From NCBI RefSeq assembly GCF_016925635.1, contig NZ_CP070490.1, forward strand, positions 3,664,001 through 3,728,000: 64,000 nt of DNA, in the 5' to 3' direction. This stretch comes from Lysinibacillus fusiformis (GTDB taxonomy: Bacteria; Bacillota; Bacilli; Bacillales_A; Planococcaceae). The notes below the pieces were generated by a model, which searched no databases, was not told the origin of the DNA, and was given only the letters and a program-made list of their open reading frames with translations. Position 1 is the stretch's first letter. Each line of letters opens with the position of its first letter. A program made the translations under genes and the position numbers. Shown here piece after piece: positions 1 to 8,969 of the stretch.

Positions 1-407
1 GAAAGTGTCGCTGCATCGACTGTGACATTTGGTCGAGCCTCATAGATCATACCGATGACACCAAGCGGCACGATTCTTTTTTCAATGCGTAGACCGTTGT
101 CTTTATCAATACGTTCAACAATTGTGCCTACTGGATCGTTTAAGGAGATGAGTAAATGAATGGCATCTGCCATTGCCGCTATACGCTCTTCATTGAGCAT
201 GATGCGATCCAACGTAGAAGCAGGCATGCCTTGTTGCTCACCCTGTGCCAAATCCTTGGCATTTTCAGCCATGATGTCATGCTGATCGATTAATAGCTGT
301 TCAGCAATTTTTTTCAGTGCTTCATTTTTTTCGCAGGTCGTTTTAATATTTAACACGTAGCTTGCGGCCTTAGCGCGTTGTCCTTTTTCTTGAATTTCAT
401 TTGTCAT
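1..407 (-). CDS. proA: Gamma-glutamyl phosphate reductase, N-terminal part (cut by window edge)
   Basis: ProA reduces gamma-glutamyl phosphate to glutamate-5-semialdehyde with NADPH, the second step of proline synthesis. Only about the first 135 codons lie in the window; the rest is beyond position 1. The start is the ATG at 405-407, because an upstream ATG at 412-414 meets a stop after five codons and a GGAGG stands at a suitable distance. The protein begins MTNEIQEKGQRAKAAS. It lies 13 bp downstream of proB on the same strand, the usual proBA order, so both are probably cotranscribed under the T-box at 1534-1800. The family call rests on this context and the N-terminal sequence. Confidence 0.9.
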   Translation of the reverse strand, partial: MTNEIQEKGQRAKAASYVLNIKTTCEKNEALKKIAEQLLIDQHDIMAENAKDLAQGEQQGMPASTLDRIMLNEERIAAMADAIHLLISLNDPVGTIVERIDKDNGLRIEKRIVPLGVIGMIYEARPNVTVDAATL

Positions 408-420
408 TTGTCATTCCTCC

Positions 421-1515
421 TTAATTTGTTTGAATTTTCAGCCACTTATCTCGGTGAATCACCTCAATAGGGCATTTCGACAATGTATCTGTCCGTTTTC
501 CCATGGCAGAGATAAGCTCTTGGGAGGAGTACAGCACTTCGCCACGTCCTAATAAGTCCTTCTCACTATAGACTTCTACAACATCACCATTGACAAAATC
601 ACCCTCAACACGATAGACGCCAGCAGGTAATAAGCTTTTGCCATTGTCCATTAAAGCTTGTTCAGCGCCACTATCTATAAAAATTTTACCAGAAACTTCC
701 GTAAGTGCAATCCACTGTTTATGATTTGTTAACACGGCAAGCTCATCATGCTCCACATACGTGCCATCACCATGTCCTGTTAAAATATCAACGAGCTTCT
801 GTGCACCATGACCTGTTCCAATAAATACCTTCACTCCTGCACGGAGCGCTGTTCGTGCTGCCAGTAGCTTAGAGGCCATGCCACCCGTGCCAACTTTTGA
901 CCCTGTACCATCTGCAAAGCTTAACAGCTCATCCGTAATGGCTGTTAACCGATCAATGCGCTCTGCCTCTGGATTTTTATTGGGATTGGCATTATAAAGG
1001 CCATTGATATCAGTTAAAATGATGAGCTGATCTGCATGGACAAGCCCACTTACGAGTGCGGACAGCATATCATTATCACCAAAGGTTAACTCACTAATAG
1101 ACACAGTATCATTCTCATTAATAATCGGTAGCATTGATCGTTCTAACAATTCCTCGAAAGTGGCATAGGCGTTTTTATAGCATTCTTTTTTAGAAAAATC
1201 CGTGCGTGTCAGTAAAATCTGGGCAGGCATGATATCGTAAATACTAAATAAAGCACTATACGTTTGAATGAGTAGGCTCTGCCCTACAGCAGCAGCTGCC
1301 TGCTTTCCTTTCACCGTCACAGGACGAGCAGGGTAGCCAAGTTGTTTAAAGCCCGCCGCTACGGCACCTGACGAGACAAGTAAAACTTCATGTCCCAGTT
1401 TCTTCAATTCAGCGATTGCCTGTACATGGTCCATTAAGCGAACTTTATCGATTTCACCTTTTGCGTTCGTTAAAGAGCTACTGCCAATTTTAACAACGAT
1501 CCTTTTTCTCTCCAT
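421..1515 (-). CDS. proB: Glutamate 5-kinase
   Basis: Cytosolic kinase that phosphorylates glutamate to gamma-glutamyl phosphate, the first and feedback-regulated step of proline synthesis. The 364 residues match the usual length. The amino-acid kinase domain fills about residues 1-255 (VVKIGSSSL near the start, VSSGAVAAG, INENDTVS, FGDNDMLSALV, GTGGMASKL). A PUA domain follows at about 275-350, as in bacterial ProB. The ATG has a GGAGGTAGTGAA ribosome site. The gene is first in proBA and sits just after a T-box leader, so expression should rise when uncharged tRNA-Pro accumulates. Confidence 0.97.
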   Translation of the reverse strand: MERKRIVVKIGSSSLTNAKGEIDKVRLMDHVQAIAELKKLGHEVLLVSSGAVAAGFKQLGYPARPVTVKGKQAAAAVGQSLLIQTYSALFSIYDIMPAQILLTRTDFSKKECYKNAYATFEELLERSMLPIINENDTVSISELTFGDNDMLSALVSGLVHADQLIILTDINGLYNANPNKNPEAERIDRLTAITDELLSFADGTGSKVGTGGMASKLLAARTALRAGVKVFIGTGHGAQKLVDILTGHGDGTYVEHDELAVLTNHKQWIALTEVSGKIFIDSGAEQALMDNGKSLLPAGVYRVEGDFVNGDVVEVYSEKDLLGRGEVLYSSQELISAMGKRTDTLSKCPIEVIHRDKWLKIQTN

Positions 1516-1533
1516 TTCACTACCTCCATCATT

Positions 1534-1800
1534 ACTGAATCAAAAAAAGCCTTCTCATCCTAAAAATTAGGACGAAAAGACTTGCCTTCCGTGGTACCAC
1601 CTACATTGAATATCATGCGACATTCCACTTTTCTCATAACGCTAGAGACTGCGCCTAGTTTGGCTAGGACGATTCACGAAGTAGGTTTCATCAGTCTTTC
1701 TTGTACAATGCCTTGCAGCCGATGGGCATCGCTCTCTTTTCAAGCAGTGGCTAATTACTGGTCTTCGTTCGTTTTCTCATCTATTGACTAAAGGATGCAC
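1534..1800 (-). promoter_or_regulatory. T-box leader (proline) of proBA with terminator
   Basis: Read on the minus strand, the leader contains the T-box core GGTGGTACCACGG (about 1588-1600). It is followed by a terminator whose arms AGTCTTTTCGTCCTAA and TTAGGATGAGAAGGCT pair over 16 bp, G-U pairs included, ahead of a T run (about 1539-1580). A stem I region lies upstream. A CCT triplet followed by A (AGG on the plus strand at 1683-1685), in the context GATGAAACCTAC, is the likely proline specifier. A TTGACA at about 1817-1822 is a possible -35, but no clear -10 was seen. The core and terminator are seen directly; the specifier is inferred. Confidence 0.9.
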
Positions 1801-1900
1801 TACTTCTATTAGTCTGTCAAGCTGAATGGATAAATTACTTGAAAGTTTTGATAAATTAAGAAAGGGATGCACTAAAATGATGAAGAGGCAACCTAATCGA

Positions 1901-2284
1901 TTATTTAAACCACCAAATCGCGATGAAAAGGGGAAGCATAGCCAACACAATGACAAAGAAGCTCCAAATGACTTGTTTCCCAGAGGACATATTTTTTGGT
2001 TTGATGCTCATTTGTTCATAAAGCTGGTTAATGGCTCGTTGCTCTTTCGCATAAAGCATTGCTTGAAATTCTTCATAATCTTGAATATAGCTAGATGGGG
2101 CACGTGGACTGAAGCGTAAATTTCGAATGGAATCCGTAATCTCTTTGTCAGCCATCCAATACGTGATGACAGGGGCTAAACCAGCGTTCTGGGTGGCCTT
2201 CACCTCAATGTCATGGGATTTCATTTTATAGTACACCTGTCCATGCTCATCCTCATATTGCGAAACAATATCACTTACTGCCAT
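1901..2284 (-). CDS. Hypothetical protein with C-terminal membrane anchor
   Basis: A 127-residue protein that I do not recognise. The first ~100 residues are soluble, and a single hydrophobic segment near the end (about 106-124, VIWSFFVIVLAMLPLFIAIW) is followed by a short WFK tail, which suggests a tail-anchored protein facing the cytoplasm. The ATG at 2284 is chosen over the upstream in-frame TTG at 2290 because GAGGTG lies seven bases from it. It is a single gene upstream of proBA on the same strand; no function can be inferred from the neighbours. Confidence 0.7.
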   Translation of the reverse strand: MAVSDIVSQYEDEHGQVYYKMKSHDIEVKATQNAGLAPVITYWMADKEITDSIRNLRFSPRAPSSYIQDYEEFQAMLYAKEQRAINQLYEQMSIKPKNMSSGKQVIWSFFVIVLAMLPLFIAIWWFK

Positions 2285-2499
2285 TATCAATCACCTCTTA
2301 TGGAAGTTATCTATTTTATCATGAGTTTCTACTATTATAATGGATTAGGGAAGAAAAGTATCGCTTGAACGAGCATAATTTGTGAAACGAAAATTCAAAA
2401 AAAGTTTTGGATAAAGTCATAAACTTACATCTAGTGTGAACAACGTCATGTAGTATAATGTAAATAGTTTTTTAAAAGAAGTTGAAGGAAGGGAAAGTT

Positions 2500-3123
2500 T
2501 TGGAAATCTCAACGTTATTTGCGTTTTTAGGGGCTGCGATTATTTTAACCATTATGCCAGGGCCCGATAATTTATTTGTGCTTGCCCAAAGTATTACACA
2601 GGATAAAAAAGCGGGTATTGCGACATCACTTGGATTATGCACGGGCCTACTTGTTCATATTAGTGCAGCAGTACTCGGTATTTCTGCGATTATTTATCAA
2701 TCGACTATTATTTTTTCAATCGTTAAATTTGCAGGAGCAGCGTATTTATTATATTTAGCTTGGCAATCTTTTCGTGCTAAGGGAGACCCTTTTACCTTGC
2801 AACAGCAAAATACGCAAGCTTATATTAAATTATATAAAAAAGGAATATTAATGAATATTTTAAATCCTAAAGTATCGTTATTTTTCCTAGCGCTGTTACC
2901 ACAGTTTGTCAATCCATCGCAAGGACATGTGGCGTTTCAAATGCTTATTTTGGGTATTGTATTTTTAATACAAGCACTTGTATTATTTTCATTGTTTAGT
3001 ATATTTGCAGGGAAAGTTAGACAAGTCATTATTGGGAAACCTGCGATTGCTAAGCGATTGAATACGGTTCAAGGTATCTTATTTACATTTATTGGAATAC
3101 AAATTGCTATCAGCAAACAGTAG
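2500..3123 (+). CDS. LysE/RhtB-family amino acid exporter
   Basis: Membrane exporter of the LysE/RhtB type, which moves amino acids or their analogues out of the cell. The 207 residues form about six hydrophobic segments and carry the family N-terminal signature IMPGPDNLFVLAQS and the later LNPKVSLFFLALLPQF. The TTG at 2500 is preferred because GGAAGGGA lies just before it; the in-frame TTG at 2482 has no such site. The DUF1835 gene starts 12 bp after the stop, so the two are probably cotranscribed. The substrate cannot be read from sequence. Confidence 0.9.
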   Translation: MEISTLFAFLGAAIILTIMPGPDNLFVLAQSITQDKKAGIATSLGLCTGLLVHISAAVLGISAIIYQSTIIFSIVKFAGAAYLLYLAWQSFRAKGDPFTLQQQNTQAYIKLYKKGILMNILNPKVSLFFLALLPQFVNPSQGHVAFQMLILGIVFLIQALVLFSLFSIFAGKVRQVIIGKPAIAKRLNTVQGILFTFIGIQIAISKQ

Positions 3124-3135
3124 GGAGGAATGGAC

Positions 3136-3927
3136 ATGGCTATTTTACATATTACCTTTAGCTTAGCAACACAGGGTTCTATGAAACTTGCAATTCGTCA
3201 ACATCGTTTGCAGCGAAATGAATCAGTTCTAAGTGTCCATGACGATCTCTCGATTGGACCTCTTCAAAACTTTGACGAACGTAAAACTTGGTTAGCCACG
3301 CATATTTTGGATGAAGATGACCAGCAATTGTACGATGATATGTATGAAAACTGGAAGAAGAAAATCGCCAATTTACCCTGCGATGTGGATGTATGGATTT
3401 GGTATAGTCACAACACCCATGAACAAATTGGACTGCGCTATGTAATGAGTGAGTTAATTCATAAATGCAGTATGGTGTATGGCATTGATGCAACAGAGGC
3501 AATGAAGAGTATTCAACCCAATATGGACATTCGCCATACAGGAGAACTTTCCTCAGAAATGCTAATGAAGCTCCGCCCTAGTGCCAAACGATTCTCTGTG
3601 CAAGAATGTCAGCAACTCGCTAAGGAATGGGCACACATCATAGAACAGCCAGGTACACTACGCCTGTGGAAAAATGAACGATTGCATCATGTAGAGGAAG
3701 ATGCAATGGATGCCTACATTATCGCCAGTGCAAAAAATTTGCATATACAGCACAATGAAGAGTGGCTAATGCCCACGCATATTTTGGCACAGACATTTGA
3801 AACATTTGTCCATTATGTAGGAAATGACTTTGTAGAGTATCGCTTGCTAACGCTCGTTGAACAAGGCGTATTTGCAATGAAAGGCGATACATCGGATATT
3901 TTTTCCTATCAGGTTAAATTACTTTAA
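3136..3927 (+). CDS. DUF1835 domain protein (with DUF3658-like C-terminus)
   Basis: A soluble 263-residue protein of unknown function. The N-terminal half (ILHITFSLATQGSMKLAI, then SIGPL) matches what I know of DUF1835, and the C-terminal half resembles DUF3658, which often follows it. The ATG at 3136 is used because GGAGG lies seven bases upstream; the ATG at 3130 is too close to that site. It follows the LysE exporter by 12 bp and ends at a strong hairpin terminator. No catalytic residues can be assigned. Confidence 0.8.
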   Translation: MAILHITFSLATQGSMKLAIRQHRLQRNESVLSVHDDLSIGPLQNFDERKTWLATHILDEDDQQLYDDMYENWKKKIANLPCDVDVWIWYSHNTHEQIGLRYVMSELIHKCSMVYGIDATEAMKSIQPNMDIRHTGELSSEMLMKLRPSAKRFSVQECQQLAKEWAHIIEQPGTLRLWKNERLHHVEEDAMDAYIIASAKNLHIQHNEEWLMPTHILAQTFETFVHYVGNDFVEYRLLTLVEQGVFAMKGDTSDIFSYQVKLL

Positions 3928-3932
3928 TACAT

Positions 3933-4610
3933 TTAAATGAATGAACAATAAAAAATCAGGCGAACAAAGCCTGATTTTTTATTGTTCCAAATGCAAGAAG
4001 TTGTTGGTTCAAGTTGGGGTGTACGGCTATTAATTAAACCGTTTTCATGTTGATAGCACTTTTCATATTCAGCTTTCATCAACAAACTTTGACAAGCCAA
4101 GCCATTTTCATGATAAATCTCTTTATCAATACTTAATATTATACTTCTATTTGAGTTGGTATAATGAGGCTCTTTATTAACAATGGATAATTTTTCTTCA
4201 TCTAGCCATTTCATCGAGAATTGACTTTTTGCCTCTGCATAATAGACGATTTTGTTTGTGTGAGCTTTATTATTTAAAATTTCTACCCATACATGAACAC
4301 CACCACTTGGACCTGCACCACCATATGGTTCATAATAAGCGTGCGCTGTATATTTTCCTGTAGGAGATGACACAGATTCGGGCACCTTTTGCGTATTTTT
4401 TTTATCTAAAGTACTAAACGTAAAAAAATATTGGATATACATAAATATTCCCAAAAACAGGACTAAACCTGTCAATAGTACTGTTAATGTTTTTTTAGGG
4501 AAGTTTTTCTGTTTAAAAAAGAAAATCATTAATTTGATAACAAAAATGAACAATACGATCAAGGTAAATAAAAATACAAAAAAACCTAATGTATTAAGTA
4601 ATAAATTCAA
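3933..4610 (-). CDS. Membrane protein resembling DUF5412, with an extended C-terminus
   Basis: A 225-residue protein with two N-terminal hydrophobic segments (about 5-33 and 42-66) and an extracytoplasmic domain starting SSPTGKYTAHAYYEP. The PxGKYTxxAY and GGVHVWVEI stretches resemble DUF5412-type proteins; function unknown. The last ~25 codons (after about SRTPQLEP) run straight through the perfect 18-bp terminator hairpin at 3943-3987, which is odd for a native end. An ancestral stop was probably lost by a frameshift or substitution upstream. The ATG has a GGAGGTAATAA site. Confidence 0.65.
   Translation of the reverse strand: MNLLLNTLGFFVFLFTLIVLFIFVIKLMIFFFKQKNFPKKTLTVLLTGLVLFLGIFMYIQYFFTFSTLDKKNTQKVPESVSSPTGKYTAHAYYEPYGGAGPSGGVHVWVEILNNKAHTNKIVYYAEAKSQFSMKWLDEEKLSIVNKEPHYTNSNRSIILSIDKEIYHENGLACQSLLMKAEYEKCYQHENGLINSRTPQLEPTTSCIWNNKKSGFVRLIFYCSFI
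3943..3987. terminator. Bidirectional terminator, 18-bp perfect stem
   Basis: The arms GAACAATAAAAAATCAGG and CCTGATTTTTTATTGTTC pair perfectly around a nine-base loop, with A and T runs on both sides, so the hairpin can end transcription from either strand. It serves the DUF1835 gene on the plus strand and overlaps the 3' end of the minus-strand membrane protein gene. Confidence 0.9.
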
Positions 4611-4654
4611 ATTATTACCTCCCTAGTATGGTGAAACAGTGCCTTTTAGAAAAT

Positions 4655-4700
4655 AAAGCGAGTAACATGGACATCTAGATGATGTTGTCACTCGCTCTTT
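4655..4700 (-). terminator. Terminator after the LysR gene
   Basis: On the minus strand GCGAGTGACA and TGTTACTCGC flank an internal inverted repeat, followed by a T-rich stretch (TTTATTTTC). It lies immediately after the LysR stop codon. Confidence 0.6.
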
Positions 4701-5582
4701 CTATTTATTGTCATAAAAATCGAAAACAAATTGTTTAAACTGACGTGCAGATGGTGGTAAATAACGATTTTCTATCCAGGCCATGCCGATAATGCGTTCA
4801 CATACCATATCCTCAACATGGATTTTAACGATTTTTTTCGGGTTTAAATCCTCATCATCTGGTAGCAAGGAAACGCCAAGCCCCGCACCAACAAATCCAG
4901 CGATGGTCGATACTTCGTCACCTTCATAAGAAATTTTAGGCTTTATGCCCGCAGCATTTAATAAGCGATCAGCAGAGCGGCGAAGTGCATAGCCCTTTTT
5001 CATTAAGACAAAACTTTCATGCTCCAATTCTTTCATTTTGATGCTTTTACGATCAGCAAGCGGATGGTCAATCGGGACCATTATAAAGAGCTCATCTCGC
5101 CATAATTCCTTCCAGCAAACTGGCGGCTCTGTATCAATCGCAGCTAGTAGGCACAGGTCTAACTCACCCGCCAGCAATTGTTTTAACTGTGAATGGGAGT
5201 AGTTTTGTGTGAAATGAAAACGGATATGGGGGTGTTTTTGACGGAAAGCGCGAATCAAGTCCGGTACAATACTCGTTCCAAGTGTATGTAAAAAACCGAG
5301 TGATACTTCTCCAAGCTCTGGATTATTCAGCTCTTGTAATTCTAAAACAGCCTTTTCATATTCTTTACGCATTCGCTGTACACGATATAAAAACAGTTCT
5401 CCATATCGGTTTAGCATAATCGAGCGCCCTTGTCTATCGAAAAGCGGTACACCTAATTCTTCCTCCAGCTTTGAAATTGAACGACTAAGTGCTGGCTGTG
5501 AAATCGCTAATGCTTCGGCAGCCCGTGTCATATGCTCTAACTTTGCAACGGTTACAAAATATTCTAATTGTTGCCACTCCAT
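4701..5582 (-). CDS. LysR-family transcriptional regulator
   Basis: A 293-residue LysR regulator: winged HTH at residues 1-60 (LEYFVTVAKLEHMTRAAEAL, then SQPALSRSISKLEEELG) and a periplasmic-binding-like effector domain at about 90-290. The length is normal. It is transcribed away from the esterase gene at 5867 with a 284-bp gap, the usual arrangement for a LysR protein that controls its divergent neighbour; that target is inferred. The sequence is close to the YofA/CysL-like group, but the effector is unknown. The ATG is preceded by GAGGTG. Confidence 0.93.
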   Translation of the reverse strand: MEWQQLEYFVTVAKLEHMTRAAEALAISQPALSRSISKLEEELGVPLFDRQGRSIMLNRYGELFLYRVQRMRKEYEKAVLELQELNNPELGEVSLGFLHTLGTSIVPDLIRAFRQKHPHIRFHFTQNYSHSQLKQLLAGELDLCLLAAIDTEPPVCWKELWRDELFIMVPIDHPLADRKSIKMKELEHESFVLMKKGYALRRSADRLLNAAGIKPKISYEGDEVSTIAGFVGAGLGVSLLPDDEDLNPKKIVKIHVEDMVCERIIGMAWIENRYLPPSARQFKQFVFDFYDNK

Positions 5583-5786
5583 TTTTTCACCTCTTTTCTC
5601 GTTATTTTTAAGTTATCTGCATTATAACGGGAAACAGACGGGAAGTATAGGGAGCAAAAAAATTTTAAAAGGACGTTGCAATTATTTAGCAGAATGGAAA
5701 AGTTAAGTAGCTGAAAGTGTGATAGTACAGCCGTTAAGTTGACATCATTCATGCACAATACACATTGATTTGATAAAAACTATAAA

Positions 5787-5816
5787 TTGTACATTATGAA
5801 TAAAGGGTGATAAGAT
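5787..5816 (+). promoter_or_regulatory. Putative sigma-A promoter of the esterase gene
   Basis: TTGTAC (5787-5792) and TAAGAT (5811-5816) are separated by 18 bp, about 50 bp before the esterase start. The boxes are moderate matches to consensus. Confidence 0.45.
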
Positions 5817-5866
5817 AGACACATAAAATACACAATTATCAATTTCCGTGAAGGGGATATCATAAA

Positions 5867-6619
5867 ATGAAGTTAACAAAGCCACAACCTCTAACAATCG
5901 AGGGAGGCAATAAAGCCGTACTATTACTGCATGGATTCACAGGTAGCACAAAAGATGTGAAAAAGCTAGGAGAATTTTTATCTCAACGCGGTTATACTGT
6001 GCATGCACCTATCTATAGTGGGCATGGTGTAGAACCAGAAGCATTATTAGAAACAAAACCAGAAGACTGGTGGAACGATGTAGTAGAAGGATATAACTTC
6101 CTACAAGAGAAAGGCTATGAAGAAATCGCTGTAGTTGGGATTTCACTTGGTGGCGTCTTTTCATTAAAAGTGGCAGAGACATTCCCTGTAAAAGCATGTG
6201 TAGCGATGTGTGCACCGATTACACGTGATAATTCAAAAGGCTTATTCACACGTCTGTACCACTATGCTCGTTTATATAAACACTTTGAAAATAAATCAAA
6301 AGATCAAATTATTTCAGAATTACATGAATTACGTATTTCACCAAAAGATTCATTGGATGGCGTAACACGTTTAACAACGGAAACGCGCGAAGAATTATCA
6401 ACAATCAAAGCACCAACACTTGTGTTACAAGGTTCATTAGATGATGACCTCTACCAAGAAAGTGCACCTTTTATTTTAAATACGGTAGAAACAGATGACA
6501 AAGAAATCATTTGGTATGAAAATTCTGGTCACATTATTACATTAGATAAAGAACGCGATAAAGTGTATGAAGATGTTTACAAATTTTTAGATCATATTGA
6601 ATGGTCAGTTGCAAACTAA
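5867..6619 (+). CDS. Carboxylesterase, Est30/YvaK type
   Basis: A 250-residue alpha/beta hydrolase that cleaves short-chain carboxyl esters, close to Geobacillus Est30 and B. subtilis YvaK. LLLHGFTGSTKDV forms the oxyanion region, GISLGG places the nucleophile at Ser93, LQGSLDDDLY supplies Asp192 or Asp193, and NSGHIITLD supplies His222; spacing and length fit Est30. There is no signal peptide, so it is cytosolic. The ATG has a GAAGGGGATATC site. It is divergent from the LysR gene and followed by a terminator. In Bacillus the family gene usually sits by secG and rnr; neither is here. Confidence 0.92.
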   Translation: MKLTKPQPLTIEGGNKAVLLLHGFTGSTKDVKKLGEFLSQRGYTVHAPIYSGHGVEPEALLETKPEDWWNDVVEGYNFLQEKGYEEIAVVGISLGGVFSLKVAETFPVKACVAMCAPITRDNSKGLFTRLYHYARLYKHFENKSKDQIISELHELRISPKDSLDGVTRLTTETREELSTIKAPTLVLQGSLDDDLYQESAPFILNTVETDDKEIIWYENSGHIITLDKERDKVYEDVYKFLDHIEWSVAN

Positions 6620-6620
6620 G

Positions 6621-6652
6621 GAGGGGGCTGTCAGTAGGCAGCTCTTTTTTTG
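6621..6652 (+). terminator. Terminator after the esterase gene
   Basis: GGGCTG and CAGCTC pair around TCAGTAGG and are followed by seven T residues, a few bases after the esterase stop. Confidence 0.75.
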
Positions 6653-6786
6653 TTGAATCTCTCTGGATAAACGAAAAAACTATTGTAATTATAATAAATG
6701 CTTGATAACATGATGAAATTGTAGTGAAAAATCATTCGATTAAAATAATTTGCTATAGTTTAAAACTTCTAAGGAGCACATCAATT

Positions 6787-8127
6787 ATGCAACAAAAAAT
6801 ACCTTTTTCAACTTACGCAGTCATTGGAACAATGTTATTTGGACTGTATTTTGGAGCAGGGAACCTCATTTTTCCTATTCAAATGGGTCAATTTGCTGGG
6901 ACTAATTTTTGGTTTGGATTAATCGGATTTTTAGTGACTGCTATCGGCTTACCATTCCTCGGAATTTTGGCGATTGGCTTATCAGGTAGTAATGGTTTAC
7001 GAGATCTAGCCAATCGTGTTCATCCTCTATTTGGCATCATCTTTTCATTGGCCTTGTACTTAACAATCGGACCATTCTTTGCCATCCCACGTACAGCAAC
7101 TGTACCATTTGTAGTAGGGTTTGAGCCATATATTCAAGCACAGCATGCAACACTGCTACTAGCTGTATTTAGCTTTATATTTTTTGCTATTGTCTACTAT
7201 TTTTCTTTAAATCCAGCGAAAATAATGGATTATATCGGTAAATATTTAACGCCTGCATTTTTAGTTGTTTTATTTATTTTAATTATTACAAGCATTACGA
7301 AGCCAATGGGCCATTTCCAGCAGCCAATCGGTGCATATATGGATGCTGCCTTTATGACAGGCTTTAAAGAAGGCTATAATACGATGGACGCCCTTGCCTC
7401 ACTAGCCTTCGGGATTGTTGTCATTAATGCTATTAAAAGTGCAGGGATTACAGATCGTAAGGAAATTGCCAAGGCTACATGGACATCAGGTATTTTTGCG
7501 ATGGCTTTAATGACGCTGATTTATGGTCTCATAACATATATGGGCGCTTCCAGTATTAATGCTGTCGGGACTTTTGATAATGGTGGTTTAATCTTTGCGG
7601 CAGTGGCCGATCATTATTTCGGCTCATTTGGAGCTATTTTATTGGCGGTCATCATCGTGCTCGCTTGCTTAAAAACAAGTATCGGCTTAATTACATCTTG
7701 TAGTGAGTTTTTCCATGAGGTATTTCCAAAAATTAGTTACAAATGGTTTGTGTTTCTGTTGTGTGCTGTATCCTTTACGATTGCGAATTTTGGTTTAAAC
7801 AATATTATCAAATATGCTATTCCAGTTTTAATGTTCTTATATCCATTAGCAATCGTCCTAATCTTGCTCGCTCTAAGCTCATCCTTCTTTAAGAATAAGC
7901 AAACAGTGTATGCCATAGCGATGATATTTACATTTTTCATTAGCCTGATTGACGGCTATAAAGCGCTGGTAGAAAGTGTGCCAGATGCGAAGTTAGGTAT
8001 ATTGGATGCAGTAGAGAAATACTATTCTGCGATGCTACCTTTTTATGATATTGGCTTAGGATGGATACTGCCAGCGTTAATAGGGGCAGTAATTGGAAGC
8101 ATGATTCCGTCTCGAAAAGTTATATAA
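6787..8127 (+). CDS. brnQ: Branched-chain amino acid transporter, BrnQ (LIVCS) family
   Basis: Cation-coupled uptake carrier for leucine, isoleucine and valine. The 446 residues form about 12 membrane segments. FGAGNLIFPIQMGQ near the N-terminus is typical of the family, as is GPFFAIPRTATVPF. The ATG at 6787 has AAGGAG ten bases upstream; the in-frame GTG at 6724 lacks a site and would add 21 atypical residues. It is a single gene ending at a strong bidirectional terminator. No leader riboswitch was seen in the 160 bp before it. Substrate range within the branched-chain group is inferred from the family. Confidence 0.92.
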   Translation: MQQKIPFSTYAVIGTMLFGLYFGAGNLIFPIQMGQFAGTNFWFGLIGFLVTAIGLPFLGILAIGLSGSNGLRDLANRVHPLFGIIFSLALYLTIGPFFAIPRTATVPFVVGFEPYIQAQHATLLLAVFSFIFFAIVYYFSLNPAKIMDYIGKYLTPAFLVVLFILIITSITKPMGHFQQPIGAYMDAAFMTGFKEGYNTMDALASLAFGIVVINAIKSAGITDRKEIAKATWTSGIFAMALMTLIYGLITYMGASSINAVGTFDNGGLIFAAVADHYFGSFGAILLAVIIVLACLKTSIGLITSCSEFFHEVFPKISYKWFVFLLCAVSFTIANFGLNNIIKYAIPVLMFLYPLAIVLILLALSSSFFKNKQTVYAIAMIFTFFISLIDGYKALVESVPDAKLGILDAVEKYYSAMLPFYDIGLGWILPALIGAVIGSMIPSRKVI

Positions 8128-8129
8128 TG

Positions 8130-8171
8130 AAAGAAACACGCACAGAAAATGTCTCTGTGCGTGTTTTTTAA
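8130..8171. terminator. Bidirectional terminator between brnQ and the SDR gene
   Basis: ACACGCACAGA pairs with TCTGTGCGTGT, with A residues before and T residues after. It serves both convergent genes. Confidence 0.9.
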
Positions 8172-8175
8172 TGGA

Positions 8176-8934
8176 TTAGTAAGCTGTCCAGCCACCATCC
8201 ACGGCAATCACTTGTCCATTCACAAAGCTTGCTTCGTCTGAGCCTAGGAAAATAGCTAATTGAGCGATTTCTTCTGGCTGACCAGCACGCGGATTAATGG
8301 ATAGACCAAGTGCTTGGCGTGCAGCACCCGTTTGACTCATATTTGTCATAGAAGAGGCGATATTGGTCATCACTGCTCCTGGCGCAATACCATTACAGCG
8401 AATATTTTTATCCGCATACATAAACGCAGTATTTTTTGTTAAACCAACAACGGCATGTTTGGAAGCTGTATAAGCCGCTCCTGCACGTGCCCCATATAAG
8501 CCACCAGCAGAAATATTATTGACAAAGACACCGTGTCCTTGTGCAAGGAAAATTTCTGTTGCCATACGCATAGAACGCATAACGGCTGTTGTATTCACTG
8601 CAAATACTTTTTCCCATCGTTCATCAGAAATTTCCCCAACTGGCTCCATACCATCCATAATACCCGCGTTGTTGACTAAAATATCTAATTGACCATAATT
8701 CGTTTTCGTTTCATCAAATAAACGTTGTAAGTCTTCTGTTGATGCGACATTTGTTTGAATGGCAAATGCTGTCCCTCCAGCCGCTTGAATACCATCCACA
8801 ACCCCTTGAGCACCCTCTAAATTTAAGTCTGAAACGACAACCTTAGCGCCTTCTTTTGCATAGCCTTCTGCAATAGCTTTCCCCATACCTGAAGCTGCAC
8901 CTGTCACAATGGCTACTTTACCTTCTAATCTCAT
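8176..8934 (-). CDS. Short-chain dehydrogenase/reductase
   Basis: A 252-residue classical SDR using NAD(P)H. The cofactor motif TGAASGMG is at 11-18, NNAG at 88-91, the catalytic Ser at about 142, and Tyr155 and Lys159 in YTASK. DGGWTAY closes the protein, a common end in the family. Substrate is unknown; it resembles glucose/3-oxoacyl reductase-like SDRs. It is transcribed away from the TetR gene at 9090, and palindromes lie between the two starts, so it is probably the regulated target of that TetR. The ATG has a GGAGGTC site. Confidence 0.9.
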   Translation of the reverse strand: MRLEGKVAIVTGAASGMGKAIAEGYAKEGAKVVVSDLNLEGAQGVVDGIQAAGGTAFAIQTNVASTEDLQRLFDETKTNYGQLDILVNNAGIMDGMEPVGEISDERWEKVFAVNTTAVMRSMRMATEIFLAQGHGVFVNNISAGGLYGARAGAAYTASKHAVVGLTKNTAFMYADKNIRCNGIAPGAVMTNIASSMTNMSQTGAARQALGLSINPRAGQPEEIAQLAIFLGSDEASFVNGQVIAVDGGWTAY

Positions 8935-8969
8935 CTCAAAGACCTCCTCATGGTAATTTCATTAGTTAT

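Noticed and set aside
1582..2119. Plus-strand frames of 69 and 97 codons opposite the T-box and the gene at 1901
   Set aside because: They are antisense to a leader with a T-box core and to a gene with a good start site.
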